A stretch of DNA of 64,000 nt from the NCBI GenBank assembly GCA_037176885.1, contig JAWWNJ010000059.1:744001-808000 (forward strand). Direction: 5' to 3'. Origin of the DNA: Favolaschia claudopus (taxonomy: Eukaryota > Basidiomycota > Agaricomycetes > Agaricales > Mycenaceae). How positions within the stretch are numbered: the stretch's first letter is position 1; each line of letters opens with the position of its first letter. The position numbers and the translations under genes are program-made. The notes below the pieces were generated by a model. It was not told where the DNA came from, did no database searches, and saw nothing but the letters and a program-made list of their open reading frames with translations. Positions 23,474 to 34,928 of the stretch are shown one piece after another.

Positions 23474-24930
23474 ATGGCGGCAACACCAAAAACAGCACCG
23501 CGCCACCGGCGCGCACGACCAACGCCCCATCCTCACCCGCCTCATCTCGACCAAGTGGAACCCTCACTCAAAACACTGGAGTGCGTACGTGCGTCAACTG
23601 CAAGAACGATGACTAAGTATGTGAACTGGGGCTGCCCCACGGTCCTCAATAACGCCGACACATGGTGGAGGAACAAGCAAACCGCCCTCTCCATGATCAC
23701 GGATGGGATCCTAGGCAAAAAATGGATTCACAACACAGGCTTACCGGGAGGCGCTCCGGGGTCGGCCCCGCAGCACAACAATGCGAGCGGCTCCGAGAAA
23801 GGAGGTCGCGGAGGCAATTGCGGAGGCAGAGGTGGACGCCACCACTTCAGCCGTGGACGCCGTTGACCGCCAGGGACTCAGAATTTACATTTGCGCGTAT
23901 TACAAACCCCCTCTTTACGACCTCTCTAAAATCTTTACATCATGTTCCATTTCCTTGAATGCAAACTCCCCTGCTTTCTAACTGTGTGCTCCCCCAGCCA
24001 GTAGATCTTCTACCACCATGTCGATTTTCAAATCCTCGCGAAAGCATACTCTACTCGGTCAACAACGTGCACCACCGTCTGAAGGTTGGAGCCCCAATGG
24101 ATGGGGGTCTTTATCTCGGACTTGTACACTGCTCTGGATGGGAATGGCCGATTTTCGCGTGTTTGTGCCGACGGAGAAATGCTTGATATTGGACCGCCCT
24201 GGGCCCGTGTCGGCCTTCGTATTGGACCGTGAGGCCTCATTCAGACCCTGGCCAACTGAATCGGACGTCTTTGAGCCGCACCTGGCGCGAAATCGACACC
24301 ACAGCATGCTTGCGCCCACTGAGCTGACGACGGTTACTTGCGTCGGATGGACTTCCAGAACCGTGGGCACGGATACCCCTCACATCGGGCTTGCTACTGG
24401 CCACCTTGAATCCGAGCCTCACCCTCTCACCCACCTCTGCTCGTCGACGGACGATGCTTCGCTGGCATCCTGCACGACATTCGGACAAGTCGGGTATCTT
24501 TCCGGTAACCTCCGCATGGCAACCGCTAATTCCGGTCCGATCTCTCCGCTCCCGTTATCGCTCTTGCTTTGCACCGCTATCTACTATGCTTGGGTCTTCT
24601 ATTGCGTCTCAAGGAATCCGAATTTACAGAATTGGGCCAGGATCAATCAACCCTCCACCCCTCACTCATGCGCTGGTCTCCCTGGATCCGGACCCGCGTT
24701 TTATGGACCGACTTTCGCTCGTGGTGTGCCGAATTTAGGATCTGCGCCGACACGATGTGTGCCGACCTCAACGAATAGTGGTGGAACCCCAGGACCCACA
24801 GGAGTATGTACTATCCACCGGAGGCCGAGCCGACTTTGGAATTGGACGAATCTCAAGCGGGCAACGCGCTCACGACCTTGGGCAGAACGGAACTACTGGT
24901 ACCACGGCCGTCGACGTACAACCCTCTCAC
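23474..24930 (+). pseudogene. LINE ORF1 / N-terminal region
   Basis: The part at 23474-23866 reads TWWRNKQTALSMITDGILGK followed by GSAPQHNNASGSEKGGRGG and a glycine/arginine-rich end, like the nucleic-acid-binding Gag-type proteins of basidiomycete retroelements. A stop at 23864-23866 ends it. Further on, in another frame, ALHRYLLCLGLLLRLKESEF ... DTMCADLNE is followed by a TAG stop (24776-24778) and then WWNPRTHRS in the same frame. The expected residue at the stop is tryptophan, so TGG to TAG is likely. Role: RNA binding and particle formation. Frame changes separate the blocks. Confidence 0.55.
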
Positions 24931-25701
24931 GCTGCATCTGAAATCGGTAATCGTGATGTTAAAATTATGTACTGGAATATACACCACCATTTCACGCTGA
25001 AATTAACAAGCCCGGAGTTTCACGGCCTTCTCGCGCCCTATGACATCATGTTTTTCGCGGAAACGGACATGCTACCTGGCGAAGAGGACCCCGCGGACGT
25101 TCCGAAAGGTTTCTCGCTCGTTTCCTTGCCTCGAAAACCCAGGCTTCAAACGGAACGCCGTGGTGGCGGAATTGCACTTCTGATTCGCGATGATATTGAT
25201 TTCACTAAGTCTCGCCTAAGCTCGCCTGATATTTTGGTTCTGGATTTAGGTTCGATGTGACTCGTTGGCGCATATATTCCTCCGGAAACATCTCGATGGT
25301 AAGGTTGGACCGACGTTGAGCCAATTCAACAACTTTGGGAAACAATGGCAGTCTGTAGTCCAAGCGCTGAGAAACCCGTTCTGCTTCTCACCGATATAAA
25401 CGGTCGAACGGGATCGCAACAAGTCATCAATTTCACCCAATCTTGGCCGAGGCACTCTTCTGACGCCACGGAAAATACTCGTGGTAGGGCTATTCTGAAT
25501 GAGTGCGACAAGCTTGGACTTTGCATTCTAAACGGTACCTCTTTGGAAACTGCTTCTCCCGGTCGTCATACCTCTCATCAGCCCGCTGGCCAATCAACCA
25601 TTGATTACGCGTTCGTTTCGAACTCCCTATTGCCTCTGGTTCGCAGCTTCCATGTCGAACAACCGACAGCGAACCCAAAAATCACACTCGCATTTGCGTA
25701 A
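24931..25701 (+). pseudogene. LINE AP-type endonuclease domain
   Basis: The domain nicks target DNA to prime reverse transcription. Visible motifs are VKIMYWNIHHH (N of the first strand), YDIMFFAETD (catalytic glutamate), GGGIALLIRDD, VGAYIPPE, LLLTDINGRTG (D/N pair) and STIDYAFVS. In-frame stops lie at 25258-25260 (TGA, before LVGAYIPPE) and 25300-25302 (TAA, between SRW and GWTDVEP). The final SDH block reads only as KSHSH in a shifted frame, so the last catalytic histidine region is damaged. Family assignment is secure from the order of motifs. Confidence 0.8.
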
Positions 25702-25703
25702 CG

Positions 25704-26504
25704 TTGGATGGCCGTGCTATCTCGCGCTCGACAGCGGCTTCTCTCCGCCGACCCCATTCTGCTCCTGAATTCGCTGGTCAAGATGAACTCGATAGGCTGT
25801 ACAGAGAAACATTGGACTCACGAGAAACTTCACAACAGGCGCTGCATTCCTTATATGGACCAATACTCGCGGAATCTCTGCCTATTCATGTATACGTCGA
25901 AGGGGCAGCCCCTGGCAAAATACAAACGAATTCGGCCGGCGCTGGAATCTGTTTTAGAATGGGATCACCATCGAATACTTGTTTCAAAGTCCCGGGCCCG
26001 GGAAAACCAACTGCTGATCGCGGCCGCATTTATGCCATTCATGAGGCGGTTCGCAATGTAGATTCTGACAAAACCCTGGTCATTTTCTGTACCTCAAAAA
26101 TGATCATTCGCCAGCTTTGTTACGCTGCCGCGAAGAAAATGGCAATTGGTTGGCCTGGTTCAAACGGCGACTTGTTTCGAGACACTGTTGCATTACTAGC
26201 GAAGCGCCATGGCTCGACGACTTTTGTGTTCATTGATTCCAAATCTTCAAACGGTTTAAAGAAGGAGGCTTATTCACTTGCTAAGGCGGCGCTTCAGGTA
26301 CCGGAATCAGCTACTTCATTCAAGCCTATTGCACAGGACCCGTTACCGTCTTCAAACTTGCCTGGCTGTGTGCCGATTTCAGACAAGTGCAAGGTTACCA
26401 CCGACTTGGAGGAGACTTCGCCCGACCGACCTAAACCGTGGAAAAATTGGGACGATGATCCGGCGGAGAACACACAGCCGGAAAGTCACCGTGGCCGCGC
26501 TTAG
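25704..26504 (+). pseudogene. RNase H-like domain between EN and RT
   Basis: An open stretch of 266 codons shows the RNase H layout: first strand LPIHVYVEGAAPG, AGAGICFRMGS, then RGRIYAIHEAVRNVDSDKTL and VIFCTSKMIIRQLCYAAAKK, and a last helix GLKKEAYSLAKAALQ. The four acidic catalytic positions are poorly kept: the first D is E or V, the E helix has Y-A-I-H-E, and the SDS strand reads CTS. The domain is therefore degenerate or non-catalytic. It ends in a TAG stop (26502-26504) directly before VHELQAGLRAEL. In most LINEs with RNase H the domain follows the reverse transcriptase; here it precedes it. Confidence 0.65.
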
Positions 26505-26513
26505 GTTCATGAA

Positions 26514-28830
26514 TTGCAAGCAGGTCTTCGTGCAGAGCTTTTAGCCTGCAAAAATATCAAGGAATTCTGGGATTTTGTACGAAGACGCACGGACCCTCGT
26601 CCCAGGAAGGCCAAGGTATCGCTGGAAGATCTTTCTGAAGAGTTCAGAAATCGTTTAAATTATCCGCCGGAGGTCCCCGCAACATTCAACTCGGATCAGC
26701 TGGCTTTTAACGCACGTATGGCCCGGGAGCTGAAGGGAAACTTGGCTGATAATTCGCCGCGCAAGTCCTATACCCGGGAGATCAGTCTGGACGAGATAGA
26801 ATGGATGAAGAAGCACATCACAGAGCATGGACTTGACACGGCTATTGGCGTCGACGGTTTCTCTTACCAAGACTGCCTCCAAATTCCGAACGAAAAACTG
26901 CTCGAATTCTTTCGGTTCTGCCTCCAAAATCAAGAAATTCCGAAGCAATGGCTGATCTCCCTACTCATTGGCATCTTGAAGAAAGACAAGGACCCTACGG
27001 ACCCAAAGGGCTATCGTCTGATTGCGTTGGAATGTTGCATGTTGAAAATGTTGACACTGATAATCGACCGACGTCTTCGCGAAGGGGCGGAAGACATTGG
27101 TGCAATTCCACCTTCTCAGAATGGATTTCAGGCGCATCTACGGACAAATGACAGTGCCTTTGTTCTGTTATGCATGATCGATAAGGCGGAATCAATGGAC
27201 AAACCCTTGTACGTTGGGTATCTGGATCTTAAGAATGCTTTTCCAGGGACGGATCGTCCGACTTTATGGACCAAACTCGGAAGACTCGGTATTGCTGGAC
27301 CAATGATCGAATGGTTGAAGTGCCTTTACGACCGCATCCGATACATTGTTCGCTTGGACGGCCAATATGGATCTCACTTCGAATCTCTCCTGGGAATTTT
27401 GACTGGAGACCCCGGATCTCCGCACCTGTGGAACCTTTTCATATGCATGGCTGATTTTAACTTGAGTATCCATCCTGACGATATCCTGCTTAATGGCGTG
27501 TCCACAAATCAAGTTGAACATGCCGACGATGTTATGACGGCTTCAACGTCACCACGAGGATTTCAGCTTCATCTCAATGACCCTCAACACTGGGCAGACA
27601 ACAATGGATGCGAGGTCTCAATCCCAAAATCGCTCTGCCAGATTTACGGACGCCGTCAAAAAATTAATCCTGTCTTTCACTGTTTCACATGGGAGGGAAA
27701 CCGATTGAATAGGTGCAGAAAGCGCGCTATCTTGCCATCTGGTTTGAAACGGGTTGTAAATTCATGTGGCGCGAGCAGTACATCTTGAAGGCCAAGAAAG
27801 CATCCAAGGTTGCTAACACAATTCTCGGACTCCATCGTTTCGTTGGCTCGATGCCAGTATGGGATCTGCGAACACTCTATATGGCTCGCGTGGACCCATA
27901 CCTCACGGCCGGGTGCGAAGTCTGTCTAGATATTGAGGTAAAAAGTCTGCAGCTACTTGAGAAGGTTCAACTGAAATTTTTGCGCTGAATGCTCGGAATT
28001 GGCTCGCGCTCAATGAAGGCGGTTCTATTTTCCGAAACGGGGATCTGGCCAATTCGTTACCGCCGCATCTATCTTGCCCTCAAAAATCTGTGCTACTGGA
28101 TTCAACTTGATGAAGATCGACCGGCATGGAACGCGCTGCAAGAATCTATCAACCTGGCTCGTCAGCGGAACATTTCTTGGATAAATGATTTGCGGATTGT
28201 CCTTTCAAAATTGTACATCCCCGTGACTTTGAATATCTCTGGTCCTTTGAAGGTTGCCGCAGTGAAAGAAGCCATGAGCCAGGTCAAGCTCTCGATGGAG
28301 TCGTGGATTGACCATGAAATCATGAACTCTTCACGAACAAAGTTACAGTTTACAAAGTACATCTTGGTTGGCAGGCTCGAAATGGATAAGGATACGGGAA
28401 AGCTGATTAAAAAGTCGTTGGATTTTCGACACTACAGTCGAAGCTGTCATAACCCATAGCTCACGCGCCTTGTTATATCTAGTCACAAGCTCGCTGTGAA
28501 CGCCGCAGGTGGAAAGAACGAGGGAAGGATATCGTCCCAAGGGAATGGCGCAAATGTCGATTTTGCCTCGACGCCGTGGAGGACGAAGCTCACGCGATGT
28601 TCATTTGTCCTCATCCGGACCTCATGCAAGTTCGGGAGGAATTTCTCACAGGATTGTACGCGACCGTACCGGATTTTCAGAACGCTTTTACCGACATAAT
28701 GAACTTTTACCGCGCCGTCCTCGCGAAAAGGGAAGTCACACCGATTCTGGCGAAATTGGCCTTCAAAACCCTTCAAATTTACGACGCAGTGCCTATGCTG
28801 CTGGTTTATCCGCCACCGTCGACTGCGTAG
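26514..28830 (+). pseudogene. LINE reverse transcriptase and C-terminal finger
   Basis: The enzyme copies LINE RNA into DNA. Blocks in order: IGVDGFSYQDCLQIP, KDKDPTDPKGYRLIALECC, QNGFQAHLRTNDSAFVL, YVGYLDLKNAFPGTDR (first catalytic D), LTGDPGSPHLWNLF, VEHADDVMTAS (the FADD box, here HADD) and a thumb region to 27700. A frame change near 27705 leads to RYLAIWFETGC and then LQLLEKVQLKFLR, a TGA stop at 27986-27988, and MLGIGSRSMKAVLFSETG in the same frame. After a further frame change near 28497 a CCHC finger follows (KCRFCLDAVEDEAHAMFIC, about 28550-28610). The catalytic box survives, but the gene is broken. Confidence 0.88.
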
Positions 28831-29515
28831 GGTCGCAACTTACCACCCTAAAGTCCTTGGGCTCGCTTTGGCGAGTGGTGTGCATGCGTCGGCAAAGGCA
28901 AAGACGTTCAATTGCGTCAGATTACTGGTGGATACTGGGGATTTATACCTGGTGGGAGAGAACTCCCCCCAGGTCCTACGGATTTTAGCCAGAGGTTCTG
29001 CCATACAAGCGGCCGGCCAGGTCCCTGATTGCGTTGCGCGATTGACCCCCTGGAAAGACGTTGTGCTCGGTTGACATCTTGTAGAATTCTGTGAGGATAA
29101 CCACCCGTACAGTGCTACATGTATGTCTTCCGTAAACTCGCAGTTCAGACTGTGGACCGCGCGAGTAAATACATCCGTGGTTAAGACCGATCTCGTCGTC
29201 GAAGCTCACCGACAATCACTCGACGTCATGATCTGCCAGCTGAAGTTGCAACGCGGAGAGCATGGTGGTAGAGGGTACTTAGAGTGTATACGTTGTTGTG
29301 TTTTGTTTCAAAAGTTTGCCATACACTGTGTACACAACCAAATCCGGCCGTATATGCGGACCTCATCAAAAAAGTGCGGCACCGACTCTAAGCGAAAATA
29401 GTTAAACGAATTATTTTCTTTGATTAGGAAAGTGGGTTTCTGGCGGCTGCAAATAAGCTCTAATGAGTCATTATTGTTTTGAATTTCATGACAAATACTT
29501 CGCACGGTGACTGTT
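28831..29515. other. No recognisable gene; one repeat end
   Basis: Short overlapping frames only. At about 29466-29508 lies a partial copy (one end, inverted) of the palindromic repeat seen at 4311-4521; it ends GACAAATACTTCGCACGGTG. The rest shows nothing that can be supported. Confidence 0.5.
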
Positions 29516-29740
29516 TCACTTTATCCCCCTCAGTTCCTGGATCACTTGGTGGATATTGCTTCTGTTCCACTCTCCCGACCAAGCACGCTCCTTCCTTGAC
29601 GTACGCATGCTGTTCTCGGGCAAACGGTCATTGTTCCTCCGCCGCCTAGCATACCAGATTATCAAGAGTATACTGATGCCTAGGAAAATGACACCACCAA
29701 TGGTGCCTGCGACGATGGGTGTGATGGGGCTAAATCGCAA
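29516..29740 (-). CDS. Terminal exon of a single-pass membrane protein
   Basis: The minus strand reads PITPIVAGTIGGVIFLGISI followed by LLIIWYARRRR and a hydrophilic tail of about 45 residues to a TGA stop. This is one transmembrane helix followed by a basic stop-transfer cluster, the layout of fungal surface proteins with a large glycosylated ectodomain and short cytoplasmic tail. A plausible splice acceptor (gcgatttag, minus strand) lies at the start of the block, so this is probably a last exon. The upstream side is occupied from 29893 by a TA element, and I could not find the ectodomain. It may be a gene cut off by insertions or a captured exon. Confidence 0.55.
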   Translation of the reverse strand: MRFSPITPIVAGTIGGVIFLGISILLIIWYARRRRNNDRLPENSMRTSRKERAWSGEWNRSNIHQVIQELRGIK

Positions 29741-29892
29741 GTCAGTAGTAGTCTATACACGTATCGTAGATTCGATGCAAGACTCAGAGGTCACCTCATT
29801 TGTATCAAGAGTCTAAGGAGTTTGTTTTTGTGAGGCTCCGCGTTAGCGTTCATTTTATGTGGCTGGCGGAGCCATCAAGCCGGATGGCCATA

Positions 29893-31140
29893 CTCGCAGT
29901 TACCAAAAGTAACCGAATTCGGGGGTTTTCCTCACAAATTACGATGGTCAAGCAGCTTTGAGCAATGAAGGTCTCATTTACAGCGTGTCTTCTACAACTT
30001 TCATGATATAAACTTGGGGTAAGCTATCATACAGTGGGTAAATGAATTAATCCTCAAAATACCATCAATCTCGCAGTGTTTGCCTTTTTTGGAACACAGT
30101 CAAAAGGATTTCAGGTGTCAAAAATAGGGTTACTATCTCATGATTTTGTATCTGAGAGACCAGAGTTTTCTGGTCTATCCTCATCCTTCAATATGAACTC
30201 AAAACAACTGTTGGAGGTGGTATAAGATGAATTAAGCACTAAATATCTATTACAGCCCAGCAAAGCGACGCATGCATCATATCCTCTGTTGCGTTTGATA
30301 TCAAACACAGCTAAAGTTGATCGTCCCAAATAGGATGGGATGCCGGTGAAACCCAAAAAGAGCCATGTGAACCTTGTTGACGGGAATATTTCGGTAACAG
30401 TAATTTCTAGGTGTATTTGAGCTCTAGGAACCATATTCCACCCTTCAAAAAATAATCAATTATTTTTTTTTCTGACCCTCCCGGGTCGAACCACCCTCCC
30501 TGGGCTTGACGGGCTGGCACACCCTTGGGGTATGCACTCTTAAAATTTTCGACACGACGTCGGAAAAGTGTCCCGACCCACCCTATCTACGTAATGCTTA
30601 TGTAAACGTGCCTAATCTGGTCATTGATTGACATTTCTGACACACGGAAGAGATTTTTTCGTCCGAAAATCCCTCATAAAGCAGCATTTCGGACCCAAAA
30701 GACTCAAAGAAAATGATTGTCCCAATTGTCTGAGTCTTTCCTGCTAATAGTGATATGCTTTCCATAGTTCGGCAATTGTCGGCAGAATATTAGTATTATG
30801 TAATATATTGCATTTTTTCGATGTTTTTTTGTTGACCCTCCCAAACGCGTTTTCCAAGCATCCTGCAACTTTCTCCAAAAAGTGAATTAAGAGGTCCCGG
30901 ACACACCCTCCCTCTCAAGGCTGTGTCTCGGATTTTGCCGGTGCGCACCCCTTGGATTTGACATATAAATAAACAATCATAGAAAATCAGCGCAGGGAAA
31001 GCCCAATAACTTCGGCGCATGTTATGTGCAATAGCATATGACCATCCTCCCTCTATCCCACCAGTTGAACCAACTGCTAACTGTATTAGCTGGTCGCAAG
31101 CAAGGCATTTCTACATTCGGTTACTTTTGGTAATGCCGAG
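29893..31140. mobile_element. TA element family 1, copy b
   Basis: Inverted ends CTCGCAGTTACCAAAAGTAA at the left and its near reverse complement ending ...GGTAATGCCGAG at 31140; TA flanks both ends (29891-29892, 31141-31142). At 1248 bp it is the longest member of the family. It contains the dispersed repeat at 30238-30440 and two stretches with tgaccctccc. A 98-codon minus frame (30138-30434) spans the dispersed repeat and resembles nothing I know. Confidence 0.8.
30238..30440. repeat. Dispersed repeat, copy 1 (inside TA element b)
   Basis: About 200 bp match 45585-45790 in the same orientation at roughly 75-80 percent by eye, from CAGCCCAGCAAAG to GAGCTC..GGAACCATATTCC. On the minus strand both copies keep the reading MVP-AQIHLEITV and GxPSYLGxSTLAV, which hints that it was once coding. 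The second copy is not inside a recognisable TA element. Confidence 0.65.
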
Positions 31141-31142
31141 TA

Positions 31143-32247
31143 CCATCAACAGGTCATCCACCATACTGCGGAGCCAGCCTGCATGTGTATCCAAGGCTAT
31201 ACTCAGAATTGCGGGGTAAGAGCCGCGATCTTTAGCCGCTCACTGTGAAAACTTCAAATTCTCCTGTGACTGTGTGCCAGTGTGTGTGTGAGATTTTCTC
31301 ATGTGTGGGTGGTTATGGCAGCAGCCCTGAGCCAAGACTTCATTACCAGCTGTCCAAACCTTTCAAGGTTAGACCTAACCTGCTTCAACGAATTCCAAGT
31401 AGTTACCAGACCTTGTCAGTAGAGTACATACATATAGGCTTTGCGCCTGACCTTGAGGACGACCCTCTCGTTTTCTTCGCTGCATCGTTGAAGTGCAGTT
31501 AAAGTATCTCATTCAAACGATACCACCAGGTCAAATTCAATATTCCTGCTCATAGCATAGCTAACAATTTCTTTTATTCTCGCATTTCTGCTCTCGGGGC
31601 AATTTGTCCGCAAGGTTCTGCCGCAGAAACGACTCGCTCTTTCCTCGAGGAGGGAGGGAAAACTCCATCAGTGCTTCGCCTCCGCATCCCAGTGTGTCAC
31701 CTGTTTAATCCTCTTTCCTTCTATTTTCTCTGTGGCCGTTGTCGTGGCGTCTCTAGCACTTTGATGTTGTACATCGGAGCCCTGGAACGATGGCCGAGAC
31801 GCACCACGCGCCTCGTTTTGTAGCTTCGCTCATTCTATCTTGCCTTCTCCTTAATCCGGGACGAGGACATCATGTGTTATCGTCTCGCGATACCGTTCTC
31901 ATGCAGAACTCACGGCTGGCCGTTCATGTTCTCTTCTCCATCCCGTTCCCTTCCCCGCGCAGAGTTTCACTGCTAGCTCAATGGTATCTATCGAAGCTTG
32001 ACCATGATGCCCGGGAACGCGCTCTGACACTTTGTGTCTTGTATATGTTCACGTCTTCTGTTCCCCGCCCGGCACAGTCTACGTCGGCGTTCGAGCAACG
32101 GTCATGATTTAGCAGTCCCAGGGACTCGCTTCTCTTTCATTTTTGTTCGACACGGCTCCGTTCTTCATCTTTTCCATTCTCTGGTTTTGTTGAAACCATA
32201 TTCCCTGGCGCTTCAATTTTTGTACATTGCTGGCATGATGCTTCTGA
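31143..32247. other. No recognisable gene
   Basis: A 105-codon plus frame (31790-32107) starts MAETHHAPRFVASLILSCLL and could pass as a signal-peptide-like N-terminus, but it is overlapped by another open frame and is not followed by convincing exons. The DNA from 31.6 kb is pyrimidine-rich on the plus strand. Confidence 0.4.
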
Positions 32248-32629
32248 CAGTGACCGGCCGAAGGGCAAAGGCCTTAAAAGCTATAGCCTTATAGGTGGGC
32301 TATAATGAGGCCTATAGCATTCGTCGAACAAGTCTGAAGGCCTTAAAGAGGGCTATAAAGTCACATGTCTTTGCTCCAGTCAACAGAGGCAGCGAGCGGG
32401 GTGAGTGGCACTAGCTAAGGTGCTGAACAGCGGGTCAGGTCGTCTGAAGGTTAATTCTGCTGTGTTTTCAAAGGTTTTTCTTCCAAAAATAATTGCAACT
32501 CGAGGCGTGGTCCAAGCGCTAACACGTGACATTTATAGGCCTATAAAGCCCTATAGCTATAGGCCTTTGCCCTTTAAAAGGGCTTTAGGGTCCGCCGACG
32601 CACCTTTAAGGCCTATAGGACGGTCACTG
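32248..32629. mobile_element. hAT-type MITE (8-bp duplication)
   Basis: The ends are CAGTGACCG and CGGTCACTG, with a perfect 8-bp duplication gcttctga at 32240-32247 and 32630-32637. The 382-bp interior is built from repeated ggcctata / tataggcc words, probably subterminal binding sites. Short CAGNG termini with an 8-bp duplication are diagnostic of hAT elements. The termini differ after the first five bases from the hAT at 16076 (CAGTGTTGG), so it probably depends on another transposase. Confidence 0.88.
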
Positions 32630-32909
32630 GCTTCTGAGATAAACGGTGTCCCGCCGTTTCTTCTCATCTCCTTTCATCCATGCCATACTATACTGTGCTG
32701 AACTGGTGCTCTCCCGATTCATACATCGGACCGCTGGTAGCGGCGTCTTGCCCTTTTACTTCAATTTATTTTATCCATGTTCTATCACAGCATGGTGCAC
32801 ATCTGCGCCTCGAATTCGCACATCGGATGACTACTCGGATGTTTTCAAGACGCGCGGCGTGTCACAACGTTCCGTTCCGCTCCGCTCCCTTTCTTTCATT
32901 TTATTCATA

Positions 32910-33436
32910 CTCGGTATGACCAAAAGTAACCGGAATCACAAATTGCCTATATATGGCAAAGCTAGCACACAGAACCGCTGGGAGGATTGGTACTGTAATT
33001 ATGGTAGAAGTATATGCTGTTGCATATGAAGTAGTTTGGGCCCACTGTGCCCTTGTTGTGCGTCTATTTGAATTGCAATTATTTATGTTATGATGGTTGA
33101 ACATTATGCCCAGTTTTTAACGTCTCACAAGAGGTGGAGACTGGGATGCTAAATTCTGACATTTCATGTACATTATCATAAGACCTAAATCCCATTTTTC
33201 AAGTACTCATTGACCCCATATCTGTCCAATTGCTATTTTAAAAACGCAGATATTGCCAAATTGGGAAATTTCTGAATTTCGAATATTTCTCTGGCTGTCC
33301 GATGTTCCAATCGGTGTTTATGTCATGCAAGTCAGAGAAAACATGCTATAGGTAAGAGCTGGACCCATCAAAGCTGGTTGACCATTGAAATTCCTATATA
33401 AATTCTACAATTCCGGTTACTTTTGGTCATGCCGAG
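32910..33436. mobile_element. TA element family 1, copy c
   Basis: Inverted ends CTCGGTATGACCAAAAGTAA and the reverse complement ending ...GGTCATGCCGAG at 33436, with TA on both sides (32908-32909, 33437-33438). Length 527 bp; no coding capacity. 33439-33776 next to it holds no recognisable gene. Confidence 0.85.
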
Positions 33437-33785
33437 TACTCTGCCGCATCGAGGACCGTGACGCTTCGAACTCGGGACTCCGAGGAACGTCCGCTATACG
33501 CACGATTTCCATTCTCCGATTACCATTGTTCTCGAGAGCGTTGAAGACGATGTCTCAGGGACTTTGTCGCATGAACATCCATGCTGCAGTATTGACTTCA
33601 TCGATTTTCTCTCCATTTCTCATTGTAGCGTTGGTGCATCCGTTTTTGATATCGTGAATCGGTGCAGGACTCTCCGCACGGATATTGCGGGAAACGGTCA
33701 ATACCCTTGGTCCATGCTGGGGTAACTTCGTTGCCTTTGTTCTTCCTCTCCTGTTCTGGGCAATCGTCAAGGGCGGCGACTAGCA

Positions 33786-34928
33786 TAGTCTCGTGACCAG
33801 ACTCTTATGCCATCCCAAAGGGAACCCTGTCATAAGAATCTGAAACAATCAGCGGCTGTCGAACCGTACCCTTGAGCTATCAAAATTGATCGAGTTTTCC
33901 CACAGTATGTGGACTCTACCTCCTCTCATTCTGCTTGCTTCTACAGCGTAACTTGACAATATTTGTGCAGAGTCTGCTGCTATAATGCAATTAAAGTCTA
34001 TCTGTGCAGTTCAAGTCACATTTCTGCATCGAATGTCAGTGCTTTAAGAGGTTTGAGTATACTGCGTAATAAGGATGACTGTTACGTCCCAAAACCGGTC
34101 GAGAGCCTCAAGTAGCTCATCTTGAATCTTCTGCAGACTATTAGGTAAAAAATTTGGTAGATCTAATCTTTTTAAGTTCCTGTGTGTCGAGAAACTTAGC
34201 CCTTTGCGCACTTTCAGCGAACTTTTGACAAGTTAGACCGTTTTGGGAAGTGCTGTCAGCAGAATTACGCACAGGCTGAATATTGTGCAGCTACGACCAT
34301 GGTTAAAGAAAAAATTTGTTTGGAAGGCTCAATAGACTTTGAGCAGCTAAATAGCCCTGATATGCACAAATTCTATGTCATTAAAAGGAAGAAGTGAGAG
34401 CAAAACGAGGGGAAGTAAAGTCCACATACTGTGGGAAGACTCGATCAATTTTGATAGCTCAAGGGTACGGTTCGACAGCCGCTGATTGTTCCAGACTCTT
34501 ATGACAGGGTTCCCTTTGGGATGGCATACAGCCGTTTTGGAAACAATATACGGGTTTTGATTGAGTGGTGCTCGTTCGTTTGTGCTTACGTTTGTTGACC
34601 ATTCTGTCATCGGCAAAGCCGGGAGCACCACTCTGTGGGGCGTTGCCGTACCGCATCAATTGCCGTTGGTCCCTTGTTTTTGCCCTTGCTCGCAAGTCAT
34701 GGCCGTGTCGAGCTCTGGGCAAGTAGCAGCTGAGTCTTAATCCTCAGTTCTGTTAACCCCCTGTTTTTTCCGGTGTTCTCTGGGTGGCGGAAGCAAAGAC
34801 TCAAATTCGGCTGAAGTGGAGCTGGTGATGGGAAGCAAAACAAAGGTAAGCACAAACGAACGAGCACCACTCAATCAAAACCCGTATATTGTTTCCAAAA
34901 CGGCTGTAAGAGTCTGGTCACGAGACTA
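33786..34928. mobile_element. Mutator-type MITE, copy 2 (9-bp duplication)
   Basis: Long inverted repeats of about 140 bp start TAGTCTCGTGACCAGACTCT; the right end is ...CTGGTCACGAGACTA. The 9-bp duplication cgactagca is perfect (33777-33785, 34929-34937). The right arm is interrupted by the TA element at 34529-34906. The interior (33930-34420) shows no transposase. Ends and duplication length place it with the elements at 16385 and 41098. Confidence 0.9.
34529..34906. mobile_element. TA element family 2, complete copy, nested
   Basis: Inverted ends of about 70 bp begin CAGCCGTTTTGGAAACAATA; TA flanks both (34527-34528, 34907-34908). It splits the right arm of the Mutator-type MITE at 33786-34928, whose arm sequence resumes exactly at the second TA (agagtctggtcacgag). 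Incomplete copies lie at 13769-14060 and 49504-49707. Length 378 bp, no coding. Confidence 0.88.

Larger units (their letters stand above)
23364..28830 (+). mobile_element. LINE (non-LTR retrotransposon), decayed
   Basis: About 5.5 kb of plus-strand coding remnants read in order as a Gag-like ORF, an AP-type endonuclease, an RNase H-like domain, a reverse transcriptase and a C-terminal CCHC finger. No LTRs flank it, and the endonuclease places it among LINEs. It carries at least five in-frame stops and several single-base frameshifts, so it is inactive. The 5' end is set by the first recognisable coding and the 3' end by the last; no poly-A tail or target duplication was identified. Confidence 0.85.
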
